NCBI GenBank assembly: GCA_958443615.1
Contig: CAUCLI010000009.1
Location: 9,407 to 73,406, forward strand
DNA length: 64,000 nucleotides
Source of the DNA: an uncultured Collinsella sp.
GTDB lineage: Bacteria > Actinomycetota > Coriobacteriia > Coriobacteriales > Coriobacteriaceae
Reading direction: 5' to 3'
Position 1 is the stretch's first letter. Every line of letters begins with the position of its first letter. The notes under the pieces were generated by a model. The model ran no database searches. It worked only from the letters and a program-made list of their open reading frames with translations, and was not told where the DNA came from. The position numbers and the translations under genes are program-made. Below, in pieces: positions 34,857 through 42,570 of the stretch.

Positions 34857-34889
34857 ACCTCAATTTAGGGACAGTCCCTAAATTGAGGT
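34857..34889. repeat. REP-type palindrome, copy 1 (between sufS and sufU)
   Basis: A perfect 33-bp palindrome: arm ACCTCAATTTAGGGAC, central A, and the reverse-complement arm. It starts 10 bases after the sufS stop. As RNA it would form a 16-bp hairpin inside the suf transcript, but it has no strong T-run beyond GTTTT. The same sequence recurs at 54029-54061. Confidence 0.95.
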
Positions 34890-34914
34890 TTTCAGTACAC
34901 GAAAGGACCCGAAC

Positions 34915-35337
34915 ATGGGCAACCTCTACGGCTCCGCCTCCTTCATGGAGCACAACTCGCATCCCGACTACAAGTATGAGATGGATGCGCCCACCCACAC
35001 GCACGACGGCATCAACCCCAGCTGCGGCGACGAGCTCACGCTCTCGCTGCGCGTGCGTGACGGCGTGATCGAGGAGGCCGCGTTCACCGGTCACGGCTGC
35101 GCCATCTCCCAGGCATCGGCCGACATCATGGCCGAACTCATCACCGACGAGACGGTCGAGGAGGCCAAGCGCCTCTCAGGGCTCTTCCTCGCCATGATCC
35201 GCGGCGAGGAACTCTCCGAGGAGGACTACGAAGACCTCGACGAGGCGGCCCAGCTCAAGGACATCTCGCACATGCCGGCGCGCGTTAAGTGCGCCGAGCT
35301 CGCCTGGCGCACCCTCGACGGCATGCTCGACGCCTAG
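34915..35337 (+). CDS. sufU: Zn-dependent sulfurtransferase SufU
   Basis: 140 residues. SufU accepts sulfur from SufS and passes it to SufBCD in Gram-positive bacteria. The three zinc cysteines are in INPSCGDELT, TGHGCAISQASA and ARVKCAELAWRTL, with the Asp of CGD as fourth ligand; the LSEEDYEDLDEAAQLKDI insert separates SufU from IscU. GAAAGGA lies ahead of ATG 34915. The gene is bracketed by two palindromes (34857-34889 and 35349-35381), which set it apart from the tightly overlapping sufCBDS genes, so its expression may be uncoupled from theirs. Confidence 0.95.
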   Translation: MGNLYGSASFMEHNSHPDYKYEMDAPTHTHDGINPSCGDELTLSLRVRDGVIEEAAFTGHGCAISQASADIMAELITDETVEEAKRLSGLFLAMIRGEELSEEDYEDLDEAAQLKDISHMPARVKCAELAWRTLDGMLDA

Positions 35338-35348
35338 AGCCCCTCGCC

Positions 35349-35381
35349 ACCTCAATTTGGGGACTGTCCCTAAATTGAGGT
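35349..35381. repeat. REP-type palindrome, copy 2 (after sufU)
   Basis: Arm ACCTCAATTTGGGGAC, central T, then GTCCCTAAATTGAGGT; the pairing extends outward by two more bases (35347-35383) with one G-T wobble. The central base is T where copy 1 has A, so the copy lies in the opposite orientation. It begins 11 bases after the sufU stop. Confidence 0.93.
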
Positions 35382-35445
35382 GGCACAAGGCGGCCGGTCT
35401 CGATGCGCACGTCCCCACTCGAGACCTCGTTGAACCAAGGTGGAG

Positions 35446-36099
35446 ATGATCCAGCAGATTACGACATATTTCTCCGAACACGGTGCCGAATGGGCCCAGA
35501 TGGTCATCGACCATCTCGCCATCAGCGGCATGGCACTCGCCGCGGCACTCGCCATCGCGGTCCCATTCGGCATCCTGTGTTCCCGGCACGCATGGAGCGA
35601 ACGACTCGCCACTGGAGCAGCTGGCGTCCTTCGCGTGATCCCCAGCCTGGCGATTCTCATCATCTACGTACCGTACCTGGGCGTGGGCACCGTGCCCGCA
35701 GTCGTGGCGCTCACCATCCTCGCCATCCCGCCCATCCTCATCAACACGGCAGTCGCGTTGAGAAGCGTCCCCGCCGACGTTATCGAGGCGGGCACCGCGA
35801 TGGGCATGAGCCCGGCTCGGCTCTGGCTCACCGTCAAGGCGCCGCTCGCCTTCCCGCTTGCCTTCTCCGGCGTCCGCACCGCCGCCTCCGAAATCATCGC
35901 ATCCGCAACACTCGCGGCGTATATCGGAGCGGGCGGCCTGGGTATCCTCATCTATACCGGGCTCGGAGCGCTCCGCAACGATCTGCTCTGGATCGGCGGC
36001 ATCTCCGTCGCCGTGCTCTCGTTGATCGTCAATCGCGTGCTCGCCATGGTCGATCGACGCATCCGCGCATATGAGCGCGCCGGCTCGACTGCCCGCTGA
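35446..36099 (+). CDS. Osmoprotectant-type ABC importer permease
   Basis: About 217 residues of the OpuCB/ProW-like permease family with five or six membrane segments. The family pattern is visible in RVIPSLAILIIYVPYLGVG, ALTILAIPPILINT and the EAA loop VIEAGTAMGMSPARLWLTVKAPLAFP, then AAYIGAGGLGILIYTGLG. ATG 35446 has AAGG five bases upstream; a GTG at 35440 is the alternative. It is the first gene of a permease-binding protein-ATPase-permease set for quaternary amines such as glycine betaine, choline or carnitine. The substrate itself is inferred. Confidence 0.9.
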   Translation: MIQQITTYFSEHGAEWAQMVIDHLAISGMALAAALAIAVPFGILCSRHAWSERLATGAAGVLRVIPSLAILIIYVPYLGVGTVPAVVALTILAIPPILINTAVALRSVPADVIEAGTAMGMSPARLWLTVKAPLAFPLAFSGVRTAASEIIASATLAAYIGAGGLGILIYTGLGALRNDLLWIGGISVAVLSLIVNRVLAMVDRRIRAYERAGSTAR

Positions 36100-36127
36100 T
36101 GGCACCTTCCCTTCCGAAAGGACACTT

Positions 36128-37039
36128 ATGAACACCACGATCACCCGTCGCAGCGCCCTGGCCATATGTGGCACCGCAGCGCTCTCATTCCTGAGCGCCT
36201 CATCCCTCTCCGGTTGTGGAAACTCCAAAGGTAGTGAGAACACCATCACCGTCGGCTCGAAGGCCTTCACCGAGGGCGTCATCCTCTCCGAGCTCTACGC
36301 CCTCGCCCTGGAGGACGCGGGGTTTAACGTCAAGCGCTCGTTTGAGATCTCAGGCTCGCTCATCCACACCGCACTCGAGAACGGCGACATCGACCTGTAC
36401 CCCGAATACACGGGCACCGGCCTCATCTCCGTCCTCAAGATGGAACCCCTGACAGACCCCGAAGAGGTCTACGAGACCGTCAAGGATGCCTACGACGAGC
36501 AGTTCGACCTGATCTGGCTGAACAAATCCGAGGCAGCGGATGGCCAGGGCCTTGTCATCCGCACCGAGGCAGCCGAGAAATACGGCGTCCAGACCATCTC
36601 CGACCTGCAAAAGCATGCCGCGGAGCTGCGCTTCGCCAGCCAGGGCCAATTCGATGAGCGCGCCGACGGCCTCCCCGCCCTCGAGGCCACCTACGGCCCC
36701 TTTGACTGGAAGAGCTCCGCGATCTACGACGAGGGTCTGAAATATGAGGTCCTCCGCAACGACGAGGCGGACGTGACGCCCGCCTACACCACCGAGGCGC
36801 AGCTCACCGACGATGCCTTCACCCTGCTCGAGGACGACAAGCGCGTGTGGCCGCCCTACAACGTTGCCCCCGTCGTGCGCGCCGAGGTCCTCGAGGCCAA
36901 CCCCGGCATCGCCGAGGCACTCGACCGCGTGAACGCCGCACTCACAACCGAGGAGCTCACGCGCCTGAACGCCCGCGTCGATATCGACAAAGAAGAGTAC
37001 GAGGACGTCGCAAAGGACTACTACGACTCCATTTCATAG
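36128..37039 (+). CDS. Osmoprotectant-type ABC importer binding lipoprotein
   Basis: 303 residues. The N-terminus NTTITRRSALAICGTAAL has a twin-arginine pair and ends in the lipobox LSGC, so it is a membrane-anchored lipoprotein, possibly Tat-exported. The mature part has TITVGSKAFTEGVILSELYA and DIDLYPEYTGTGLISVL, the characteristic OpuAC/OsmX pattern, and RNDEADVTPAYTTEAQLTD in the second lobe. It captures the substrate outside for the flanking permeases. AAAGGA is six bases before ATG 36128. The following gap carries an inverted-repeat element. Confidence 0.92.
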   Translation: MNTTITRRSALAICGTAALSFLSASSLSGCGNSKGSENTITVGSKAFTEGVILSELYALALEDAGFNVKRSFEISGSLIHTALENGDIDLYPEYTGTGLISVLKMEPLTDPEEVYETVKDAYDEQFDLIWLNKSEAADGQGLVIRTEAAEKYGVQTISDLQKHAAELRFASQGQFDERADGLPALEATYGPFDWKSSAIYDEGLKYEVLRNDEADVTPAYTTEAQLTDDAFTLLEDDKRVWPPYNVAPVVRAEVLEANPGIAEALDRVNAALTTEELTRLNARVDIDKEEYEDVAKDYYDSIS

Positions 37040-37054
37040 CAATCGCGGCACTTC

Positions 37055-37187
37055 GATGAGGTTTTTCGTACTGATTCCAGCAGGTTCGAAGCACATTCCC
37101 ATGTCGGCGCTTCCCCAACTGGGGTTTTGTCAGGGCTCGGCGCGCCTCTACTTCGCAAAACCCAACACGAGTACGAAAAACCTCATC
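37055..37187. repeat. MITE-like element with perfect 18-bp inverted ends
   Basis: GATGAGGTTTTTCGTACT at 37055-37072 is exactly reverse-complemented at 37170-37187. The 97-base interior contains a further pair, GGGTTTTG near 37122 with CAAAACCC near 37155, so the whole 133 bases could fold into a branched structure. There is no coding frame inside. It separates the binding-protein gene from the ATPase gene of one transporter. No target-site duplication is obvious. No second copy was seen in this window. Confidence 0.8.
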
Positions 37188-37241
37188 CAACATCAGCTCC
37201 CGACATGACAAGGCAACGTTACGAGCGGAGAAGGACGGCTC

Positions 37242-38003
37242 ATGACCCCGGCAGTTGAATTCAGAGATGTCACCAAGCGCTTCCCGGGCGCGGCGGCGCC
37301 GGCGCTCGACCGTGTCTCGCTGACGATCGAACCCGGCGAGCTCGTGTGCGTGCTCGGCACCTCGGGCGGGGGCAAGACCACGTTCATCAAGCTCATCAAC
37401 CGCCTGCACGATCCCGACACGGGAACCGTGCTGGTGAACGGCCAGGATGTGTCGCAGGTCGACCCTGTCGAGCTGCGCCGGGGCATCGGCTACGTCATCC
37501 AGCAGACGGGCCTGTTCCCGCACATGACCGTCGCCGACAACATCGCCTGCGTGCCCAAGATCCTCAAATGGGACCGTGAGCGCATCGACGCGCGTGTGGA
37601 TGAGCTGCTCGAGCTCGTCCATCTCGACCCCTCCGATTTCCGCGACCGCTACCCCGCCCAGCTCTCCGGTGGCCAGCAGCAGCGCGTCGGTCTCGTGCGG
37701 GCGCTCGCAGCCTCCCCCGACATCATGTTGCTCGACGAGCCCTTCGGCGCCATCGACGCCATCACCCGCGCCAAACTGCAAGACGAGCTGCTGCGCATCC
37801 ACCGCGGCAGCGGCAAGACCTTCGTCTTCGTGACGCATGACGTCACCGAGGCGCTTAAACTCGGAACGAAGGTCCTGGTGGTCGATGCCGGCCAAGTCCA
37901 GCAATATGCGACGCCGGAAGAACTGCTCGCCGATCCCGCGACGCCGTTCGTCCGCGAACTGCTCGCAACGCAGGGATACACCGCCGACGGCAGGGGGATG
38001 TGA
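37242..38003 (+). CDS. Osmoprotectant-type ABC importer ATPase
   Basis: 253 residues. VEFRDVTKRFPGAAAPAL starts the fold; Walker A is LGTSGGGKTTFIKL, the Q-loop region is GYVIQQTGLFPHMTV, the signature is LSGGQQQRVGLVRALA, and Walker B is IMLLDEPFGAIDAITR. This matches OpuCA/ProV-like ATPases, but without the C-terminal CBS domains found in OpuCA, so osmotic gating by CBS is absent. GGAGAAGGA precedes ATG 37242. It overlaps the downstream permease start (TGATG). Confidence 0.92.
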   Translation: MTPAVEFRDVTKRFPGAAAPALDRVSLTIEPGELVCVLGTSGGGKTTFIKLINRLHDPDTGTVLVNGQDVSQVDPVELRRGIGYVIQQTGLFPHMTVADNIACVPKILKWDRERIDARVDELLELVHLDPSDFRDRYPAQLSGGQQQRVGLVRALAASPDIMLLDEPFGAIDAITRAKLQDELLRIHRGSGKTFVFVTHDVTEALKLGTKVLVVDAGQVQQYATPEELLADPATPFVRELLATQGYTADGRGM

Positions 38004-38629
38004 TGGGCCTGTTGTCATACATGGCCACGCACGCCGACGACCTGTTCGAGGCAACAGCCGAGCACCTCATGCTGCTGGGCGCGACCATGCTCATCTCCTG
38101 TGCCATCGCCGCGCCCATCACCATTGCCTGCCTCCGGCGTCGAACGCTCGGCGATGCCGTGGTGGAGCTCCTCGGCGCAGCTTACGCCATTCCCAGTCTC
38201 GCACTGTTCGCCCTGCTCATCCCTCTGACCGGCCTGGGCTTCACCAGCGCCGTCATCGTCATGGTCGCATACAACCAATTCATGCTCGTTCGCAACGCCC
38301 TCGAGGGACTTCGCGGTGTTGACCCGGCGCTCATCGAAGCCGCGCGCGGCATGGGCCTGAGCGATTCGCAAGTGCTGCTCAAGGTGCAGCTGCCCCTCGC
38401 CCTGCCCGCCATCATCGCCGGCATGCGCTTGGCCTGCATCTCCACCGTCGGAATCGCCACCATCGCGGCAACCATCAACGCCGGCGGACTCGGCATGATC
38501 CTCCTAAGCGGCTTGCGGAGCATGAACATCGATAAGATCCTCGCCGGCACGATTTGCTGCGCGGCCCTCGCACTCGCTCTCGATGGATCCCTCAGGCTTA
38601 TCGAGGCGCGGATTCGCACGACTCGATAG
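38003..38629 (+). CDS. Second permease of the osmoprotectant-type importer
   Basis: 208 residues of the same permease family as 35446-36099, with about six membrane segments. YAIPSLALFALLIPLTGLG, the EAA loop LIEAARGMGLSDSQVLLKV and INAGGLGMILLSGL are the family marks. ATG 38003 overlaps the ATPase stop by one base; a GTG one codon earlier is possible. Two different permease subunits plus one ATPase and one binding protein form a complete OpuC-type importer. No terminator is seen right after it. Confidence 0.9.
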   Translation: MGLLSYMATHADDLFEATAEHLMLLGATMLISCAIAAPITIACLRRRTLGDAVVELLGAAYAIPSLALFALLIPLTGLGFTSAVIVMVAYNQFMLVRNALEGLRGVDPALIEAARGMGLSDSQVLLKVQLPLALPAIIAGMRLACISTVGIATIAATINAGGLGMILLSGLRSMNIDKILAGTICCAALALALDGSLRLIEARIRTTR

Positions 38630-38730
38630 CCCCGCTTCGTATGAATCCGCTCGCCGCCACCCTCTCATGGAACACTCTCCCAGATAGAAGGCGGTTGACG
38701 CGGTATTGACAACTGACGCTTAGCCTTATG

Positions 38731-38758
38731 TCTCAATTTGTACCTGTCCCCAATTGAC
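38731..38758. repeat. Degenerate REP-type palindrome
   Basis: TCTCAATTTGTACCTGTCC followed by CCAATTGAC resembles the 33-bp palindrome but is shorter and mispaired. It lies in the 247-base gap (38630-38876) between the importer and the UPF0104 gene, where nothing else but the GGAGG of the next gene is seen. Confidence 0.5.
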
Positions 38759-38876
38759 GCGCCGCGCGCGTAGCCTTCTTGTGCATCGCCTCGCGGCGGA
38801 CGCGGCGCGGCGGCTGGCGGGTACACTGTGTACACGGCCGCGACGACGCGGTCACGATGCACCACGGAGGCAAGGC

Positions 38877-40310
38877 ATGACGTCACAGACCGACCGCGAA
38901 CAGGAGCGCTCAACGGCATCCGGGGCACCCGGGGCCTCCGAGCAGCAGCGCGATCGCCGCGCCCCCAAGATCGCGGTCGGCGACACCTCGGCCGTTCAGG
39001 ACCGCAAGGCCGACAGCTCTTCCATGAAACAGGTGCGCACCACCTTCATCTTCCTCGCGTTCCTCGGCATCGCCTACGCCGCCTACCTCGTCGTGAGCGG
39101 TCAGCTCGACGATTTCATCCGCGCCCTGATCGGCGTCAACCCCAAATGGATCGTCGCGGGCGTCGCCTGCTTTTTGTGCTATTACGTCTTCGGCGTCCTA
39201 GCCTACGCCGCCATCGTCGTCATCGATCACGACTCCCCGGTCGGCTTCCGCGACCTCATGAGCGTCGAGGCCTCGGGCGTGTTCTTCATGCGCCTCACGC
39301 CCGGCGGCGCCGGAGTCATCCCCTCCCAGATCTACCGCCTCACCCGAGCCGGCCTGTCGCTTCCCGACGCCTCCGCCCTGCAATTCGTGCGCTTCACCCT
39401 GTACGAAGCGGGCGAGGGCATCTTCGCCGCCATCATGCTGCTGTTCTGCGGTGACTATTTCCTGACGACCTTCGCCGACGTCAAGATCCTCGGCCTCGAT
39501 GTCGTGTGGATCGGCGTCTTCATGTTCGGGTTCAAGTTCGTCCAAGTCGGCGGCGTCCTCTTGCTCTGCCTGTTGCCCGGCCCCATCCAAAAGCTCGGCG
39601 GCCTCGGGCTCAAGATGGGGCACGCCCTACACATCCTCAATGATGAGCGCTACGAGCGCTATCTCGACTTCCTCACCACGCAGGTCACTTCCTTCTCCCA
39701 GGCGTTCCGCTCCGCCGCGTCCAACTGGCACGTCCTGCCCGTGGTTGAGCTCCTCACGCTGCTGCAGCTCGGATGCATGTACGCGCTCCCCTACTTCGTC
39801 CTGCGCTCGTTCGGGCTCGAGGCCGACCTGCTCATCTGCCTGGCATCCGGCTCGATGGTCGAGCTGCTCGTCAACGCCATCCCGCTGCCCGGCGGAGCGG
39901 GTGGCGCCGAGGTGGGCTTCACCTACCTGTTCGGCGGCATGTTCGGCTGGCACACCTCCGCCGGTCTCGTCATCTGGCGATCCATCGAATACCTGCTCCC
40001 CGTCGTCATCGCGGCGCCCTGCATGGGCATGCGCTCCACCACCGGCGAGAGCATCTACCACCGCTGGAACCGCCGTCTCGAGAACACCGTCCACGTCGCC
40101 CATGGCGATTGGGGCAGCGTCAAGCGCCGCGAGGGCATCGCGTACCGACCGCAAGCCGCACAGCCAGCAGGCACCGAACGCGCCAAGCTCACCCGGTCGC
40201 AGAGCGGGGACCTCACCGTGAAGATGCCCAAGAAACCCGCCGGCGCGCGCAAGGCCACGATGAGCGCGGGCTCGCGCGGCGAACGCGCCGAACGCGCATT
40301 GAAGCGCTAA
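38877..40310 (+). CDS. UPF0104 / MprF-like flippase-domain membrane protein
   Basis: 477 residues from ATG 38877 with GGAGG six bases upstream. The first 50 residues are charged and disordered, followed by about eight membrane segments (TFIFLAFLGIAYAAYLVV, KWIVAGVACFLCYYVFGVL and others). FFMRLTPGGAGVIPSQIYRL and IPLPGGAGGAEVGFTYLFGG are the paired Gly-rich motifs of the lysylphosphatidylglycerol flippase-like family. The synthase domain of MprF is missing, so it may be a lipid or glycolipid flippase only. The tail of about 60 residues is basic. The role in this organism is not known. Confidence 0.85.
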   Translation: MTSQTDREQERSTASGAPGASEQQRDRRAPKIAVGDTSAVQDRKADSSSMKQVRTTFIFLAFLGIAYAAYLVVSGQLDDFIRALIGVNPKWIVAGVACFLCYYVFGVLAYAAIVVIDHDSPVGFRDLMSVEASGVFFMRLTPGGAGVIPSQIYRLTRAGLSLPDASALQFVRFTLYEAGEGIFAAIMLLFCGDYFLTTFADVKILGLDVVWIGVFMFGFKFVQVGGVLLLCLLPGPIQKLGGLGLKMGHALHILNDERYERYLDFLTTQVTSFSQAFRSAASNWHVLPVVELLTLLQLGCMYALPYFVLRSFGLEADLLICLASGSMVELLVNAIPLPGGAGGAEVGFTYLFGGMFGWHTSAGLVIWRSIEYLLPVVIAAPCMGMRSTTGESIYHRWNRRLENTVHVAHGDWGSVKRREGIAYRPQAAQPAGTERAKLTRSQSGDLTVKMPKKPAGARKATMSAGSRGERAERALKR

Positions 40311-40330
40311 ACCGCAGCGCTTCAATGCGC
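40294..40330 (+). terminator. Long hairpin overlapping the stop codon
   Basis: A perfect 15-bp stem (40294-40308 with 40316-40330, 7-base loop) includes the last codons and TAA of the UPF0104 gene. It is followed by TCCCCTCTCCCTG, without a true T-run, so it may act as a terminator or as an mRNA 3' end stabiliser. Confidence 0.5.
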
Positions 40331-40398
40331 TCCCCTCTCCCTGCTTGGGGCGTGCCACCTCAAAACACACCACCATCCACGAACACTTCGCGTTCCTT

Positions 40399-40427
40399 TT
40401 CAGCTATTGAAGCGCTCCATAGCTGAA
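40399..40427. repeat. Hairpin in the gap before the NifU-like gene
   Basis: TTCAGCTAT at 40399-40407 pairs with ATAGCTGAA at 40419-40427. Its loop carries TGAAGCGCT, a sequence also found in the 40294-40330 hairpin. The rest of the gap 40331-40550 shows no gene; it should hold the promoter of the next operon, but I cannot point to a clear hexamer pair. Confidence 0.4.
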
Positions 40428-40550
40428 ATTCCACCGTTCGCGGAATACAGGGTGGACAAATCGCGCTAGAATAAACCTGCATGTCAGGTTTGCCCGTCGC
40501 GCAGTCGAGCGACCGCGAGATGGGCACCAACTACGAAAGAGAGGAGAGGC

Positions 40551-41285
40551 ATGCAGTACTCACAGGAAGTGGAGAACATGTGCCCCGTCGCCAAGGGTGC
40601 ATACCACGGTCCCGCGCCCATCCCGGAGGAGGGCAAGTGGGTCCAGGCCAAGGAGATCAAGGACATCTCCGGCCTCACGCACGGTGTGGGTTGGTGCGCC
40701 CCCCAGCAGGGTGCCTGCAAGCTCACGCTTAACGTCAAGGAGGGCATCATCGAGGAGGCCCTCGTCGAGACCATCGGCTGCTCGGGCATGACCCACTCCG
40801 CCGCCATGGCTTCCGAGATCCTCCCCGGCAAGACCATCCTCGAGGCCCTCAACACCGACCTCGTCTGCGACGCCATCAACGTGGCCATGCGTGAGATCTT
40901 CCTGCAGATCGTCTACGGCCGCAGCCAGACCGCGTTCTCCGAGGGCGGCCTGCCCGTGGGCGCCTCCCTCGACGACCTCGGCAAGGGCCTTCGCTCCCAG
41001 GTCGGCACCATGTTCGGCACCAAGGCCAAGGGCGCTCGCTACCTCGAGCTCGCCCAGGGCTACGTGACCCGCATGGCCCTCAACGCCAACAACGAGATCA
41101 TCGCGTTCGAGTTCATGAACCTCGGCAAGTTCACCGACGCCCTCAAGGCCGGCAAGACCCCCGAGGAGGCCATCGCCGGCGCCATGGGCCACTACGGCCA
41201 GTGGGAGAACGCCGCCAAGTACATCGACCCGCGCACCGACGAGGAGACCCACACGGTCGCCAACGTCTTCCCGGTCCACGAGTAA
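40551..41285 (+). CDS. NifU-like protein paired with GGGtGRT protein
   Basis: 244 residues. It has a NifU/IscU-like core with Cys-containing blocks NMCPVAKGAYHGP, VGWCAPQQGACKL and VETIGCSGMTHSAAMASEIL, the last resembling the GCG..SxAS block of scaffold proteins, then KAKGARYLELAQGYV. Such proteins are annotated as Fe-S scaffold-like, but no reaction is established. GAGAGGAG precedes ATG 40551. It is 21 bases ahead of the GGGtGRT gene; this pairing recurs in anaerobes and suggests a joint function. Codon use is strongly biased to preferred codons, as in highly expressed genes. Confidence 0.85.
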   Translation: MQYSQEVENMCPVAKGAYHGPAPIPEEGKWVQAKEIKDISGLTHGVGWCAPQQGACKLTLNVKEGIIEEALVETIGCSGMTHSAAMASEILPGKTILEALNTDLVCDAINVAMREIFLQIVYGRSQTAFSEGGLPVGASLDDLGKGLRSQVGTMFGTKAKGARYLELAQGYVTRMALNANNEIIAFEFMNLGKFTDALKAGKTPEEAIAGAMGHYGQWENAAKYIDPRTDEETHTVANVFPVHE

Positions 41286-41306
41286 AGAAAGGGAGGGACT
41301 ATAACC

Positions 41307-42311
41307 ATGGCTGTTACTTTCGAAGGTTACGAGCGCCGCGTTGAGAAGATCAACGCCTGCCTCGCCGAGAACGGCATCGCCTCCCTCGAGGAAGCCGAGC
41401 AGATCTGCCTCGACAAGGGCGTGAACGCCCGCGAGATCGTGCACGACACCCAGTCCATCGCGTTCCAGAACGCCGAGTGGGCCTACACCCTGGGCTGCGC
41501 GCTGGCCATCCAACGCGGCGCCAAGACCGCCTCTGAGGCTGCCGCCATCATCGGTGAGGGCATCCAGGCCTTCACCGTCCCGGGCTCCGTCGCCGAGGAC
41601 CGCAAGGTCGGTCTGGGTCACGGCAACCTGGGCGCCATGCTCCTGTCCGACGACACCGAGTGCTTCGCGTTCCTCGCCGGTCACGAGTCCTTCGCCGCCG
41701 CTGAGGGCGCCATCAAGCTGGCCCTCAACGCCAACAAGGCCCGCAAGACGCCGCTGCGCGTCATCCTGAACGGCCTGGGCAAGGACGCTGCCCAGATCAT
41801 CGCCCGCATCAACGGCTTCACCTACGTGAAGACCCAGTTCGACTACTTCACGGGCGAGCTCAAGGTCGTCGAGACCATCCCCTACTCCGATGGTCCCCGC
41901 GCCGCCGTCAACTGCTACGGCGCCGACGACGTCCGCGAGGGCGTTGCCATCATGTGGCACGAGAACGTGGACATCTCCATCACCGGTAACTCCACCAACC
42001 CCACGCGCTTCCAGCACCCCACCGCGGGCACCTATAAGAAGGAGCGCCTCGAGGCCGGCAAGAAGTACTTCTCCGTGGCCTCCGGTGGCGGCACCGGCCG
42101 TACCCTGCACCCGGACAACATGGGCGCCGGCCCTGCCTCCTACGGCATGACCGACACCATGGGCCGCATGCACTCCGACGCCCAGTTCGCCGGTTCCTCC
42201 TCCGTGCCTGCGCACGTCGACATGATGGGTCTCATCGGCATGGGCAACAACCCCATGGTCGGTGCCACCGTCGCCTGCGCCGTCGCCGTGAACGCCGCTA
42301 TCAACGAGTAG
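41307..42311 (+). CDS. GGGtGRT family protein
   Basis: 334 residues named for its signature, seen here as VASGGGTGRTLHPDN near residue 255. Other conserved parts are LGCALAIQRGAKTASEAA, VGLGHGNLGAMLLSDDTE, VILNGLGKDAAQIIARING and the end GLIGMGNNPMVGATVACAV. The family has no established activity; glycine-rich loops suggest nucleotide or cofactor binding, which is inference. AAAGGGAGGG lies upstream of ATG 41307. It is co-transcribed with the NifU-like gene and followed by a strong terminator. Strong codon bias suggests abundant protein. Confidence 0.88.
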   Translation: MAVTFEGYERRVEKINACLAENGIASLEEAEQICLDKGVNAREIVHDTQSIAFQNAEWAYTLGCALAIQRGAKTASEAAAIIGEGIQAFTVPGSVAEDRKVGLGHGNLGAMLLSDDTECFAFLAGHESFAAAEGAIKLALNANKARKTPLRVILNGLGKDAAQIIARINGFTYVKTQFDYFTGELKVVETIPYSDGPRAAVNCYGADDVREGVAIMWHENVDISITGNSTNPTRFQHPTAGTYKKERLEAGKKYFSVASGGGTGRTLHPDNMGAGPASYGMTDTMGRMHSDAQFAGSSSVPAHVDMMGLIGMGNNPMVGATVACAVAVNAAINE

Positions 42312-42357
42312 CATTCGCGCCGCACGGGTCGCAACGCAAAGGACTCGGCAAGAGATG

Positions 42358-42390
42358 GGGCCGTCACCTCCGGGTGGCGGCCCTGTTTTC
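42358..42390 (+). terminator. Terminator after the GGGtGRT gene
   Basis: An 11-bp stem (GGGCCGTCACC, 42358-42368, with GGTGGCGGCCC, 42373-42383; one G-T pair) with a TCCG loop is followed by TGTTTTCGTTTG. It ends the NifU-like/GGGtGRT operon, 46 bases past the stop. The rest of the gap up to 42570 shows nothing more. Confidence 0.85.
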
Positions 42391-42570
42391 GTTTGAAAGA
42401 GGAATCGCGATACGCGGGCGCCCTCACGTCGATACGGCATCGCCGTACACACGACGCGGGGGCGCCCAGATGTCTTTCGTCCGCAGCACCAGCGACATGA
42501 AAGCGTCGCAAATCATCGATTCGTGTCACTGACGCCGCGCATGCCCACACCGGCAGACGCCGCTGAAGCG

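Noticed and set aside
30616..34858. Several 400-500-residue minus-strand frames across the suf operon
   Set aside because: They mirror sufB, sufD and sufS codon structure and contain no family motif.
34857..34889. Calling the 33-bp palindromes ordinary Rho-independent terminators
   Set aside because: They lack consistent T-runs, occur inside an operon and between genes of any orientation, and are the same in sequence, which real terminators are not.
37055..37187. Calling the inverted-end element an insertion sequence
   Set aside because: It is only 133 bases long and has no transposase frame.
40560..42452. 630-residue open frame on the minus strand opposite the NifU-like/GGGtGRT genes
   Set aside because: It is Gly/Val/Leu-rich and without motifs; long antisense frames arise from strong GC-biased codon use. 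The plus strand has two conserved proteins with good ribosome sites.
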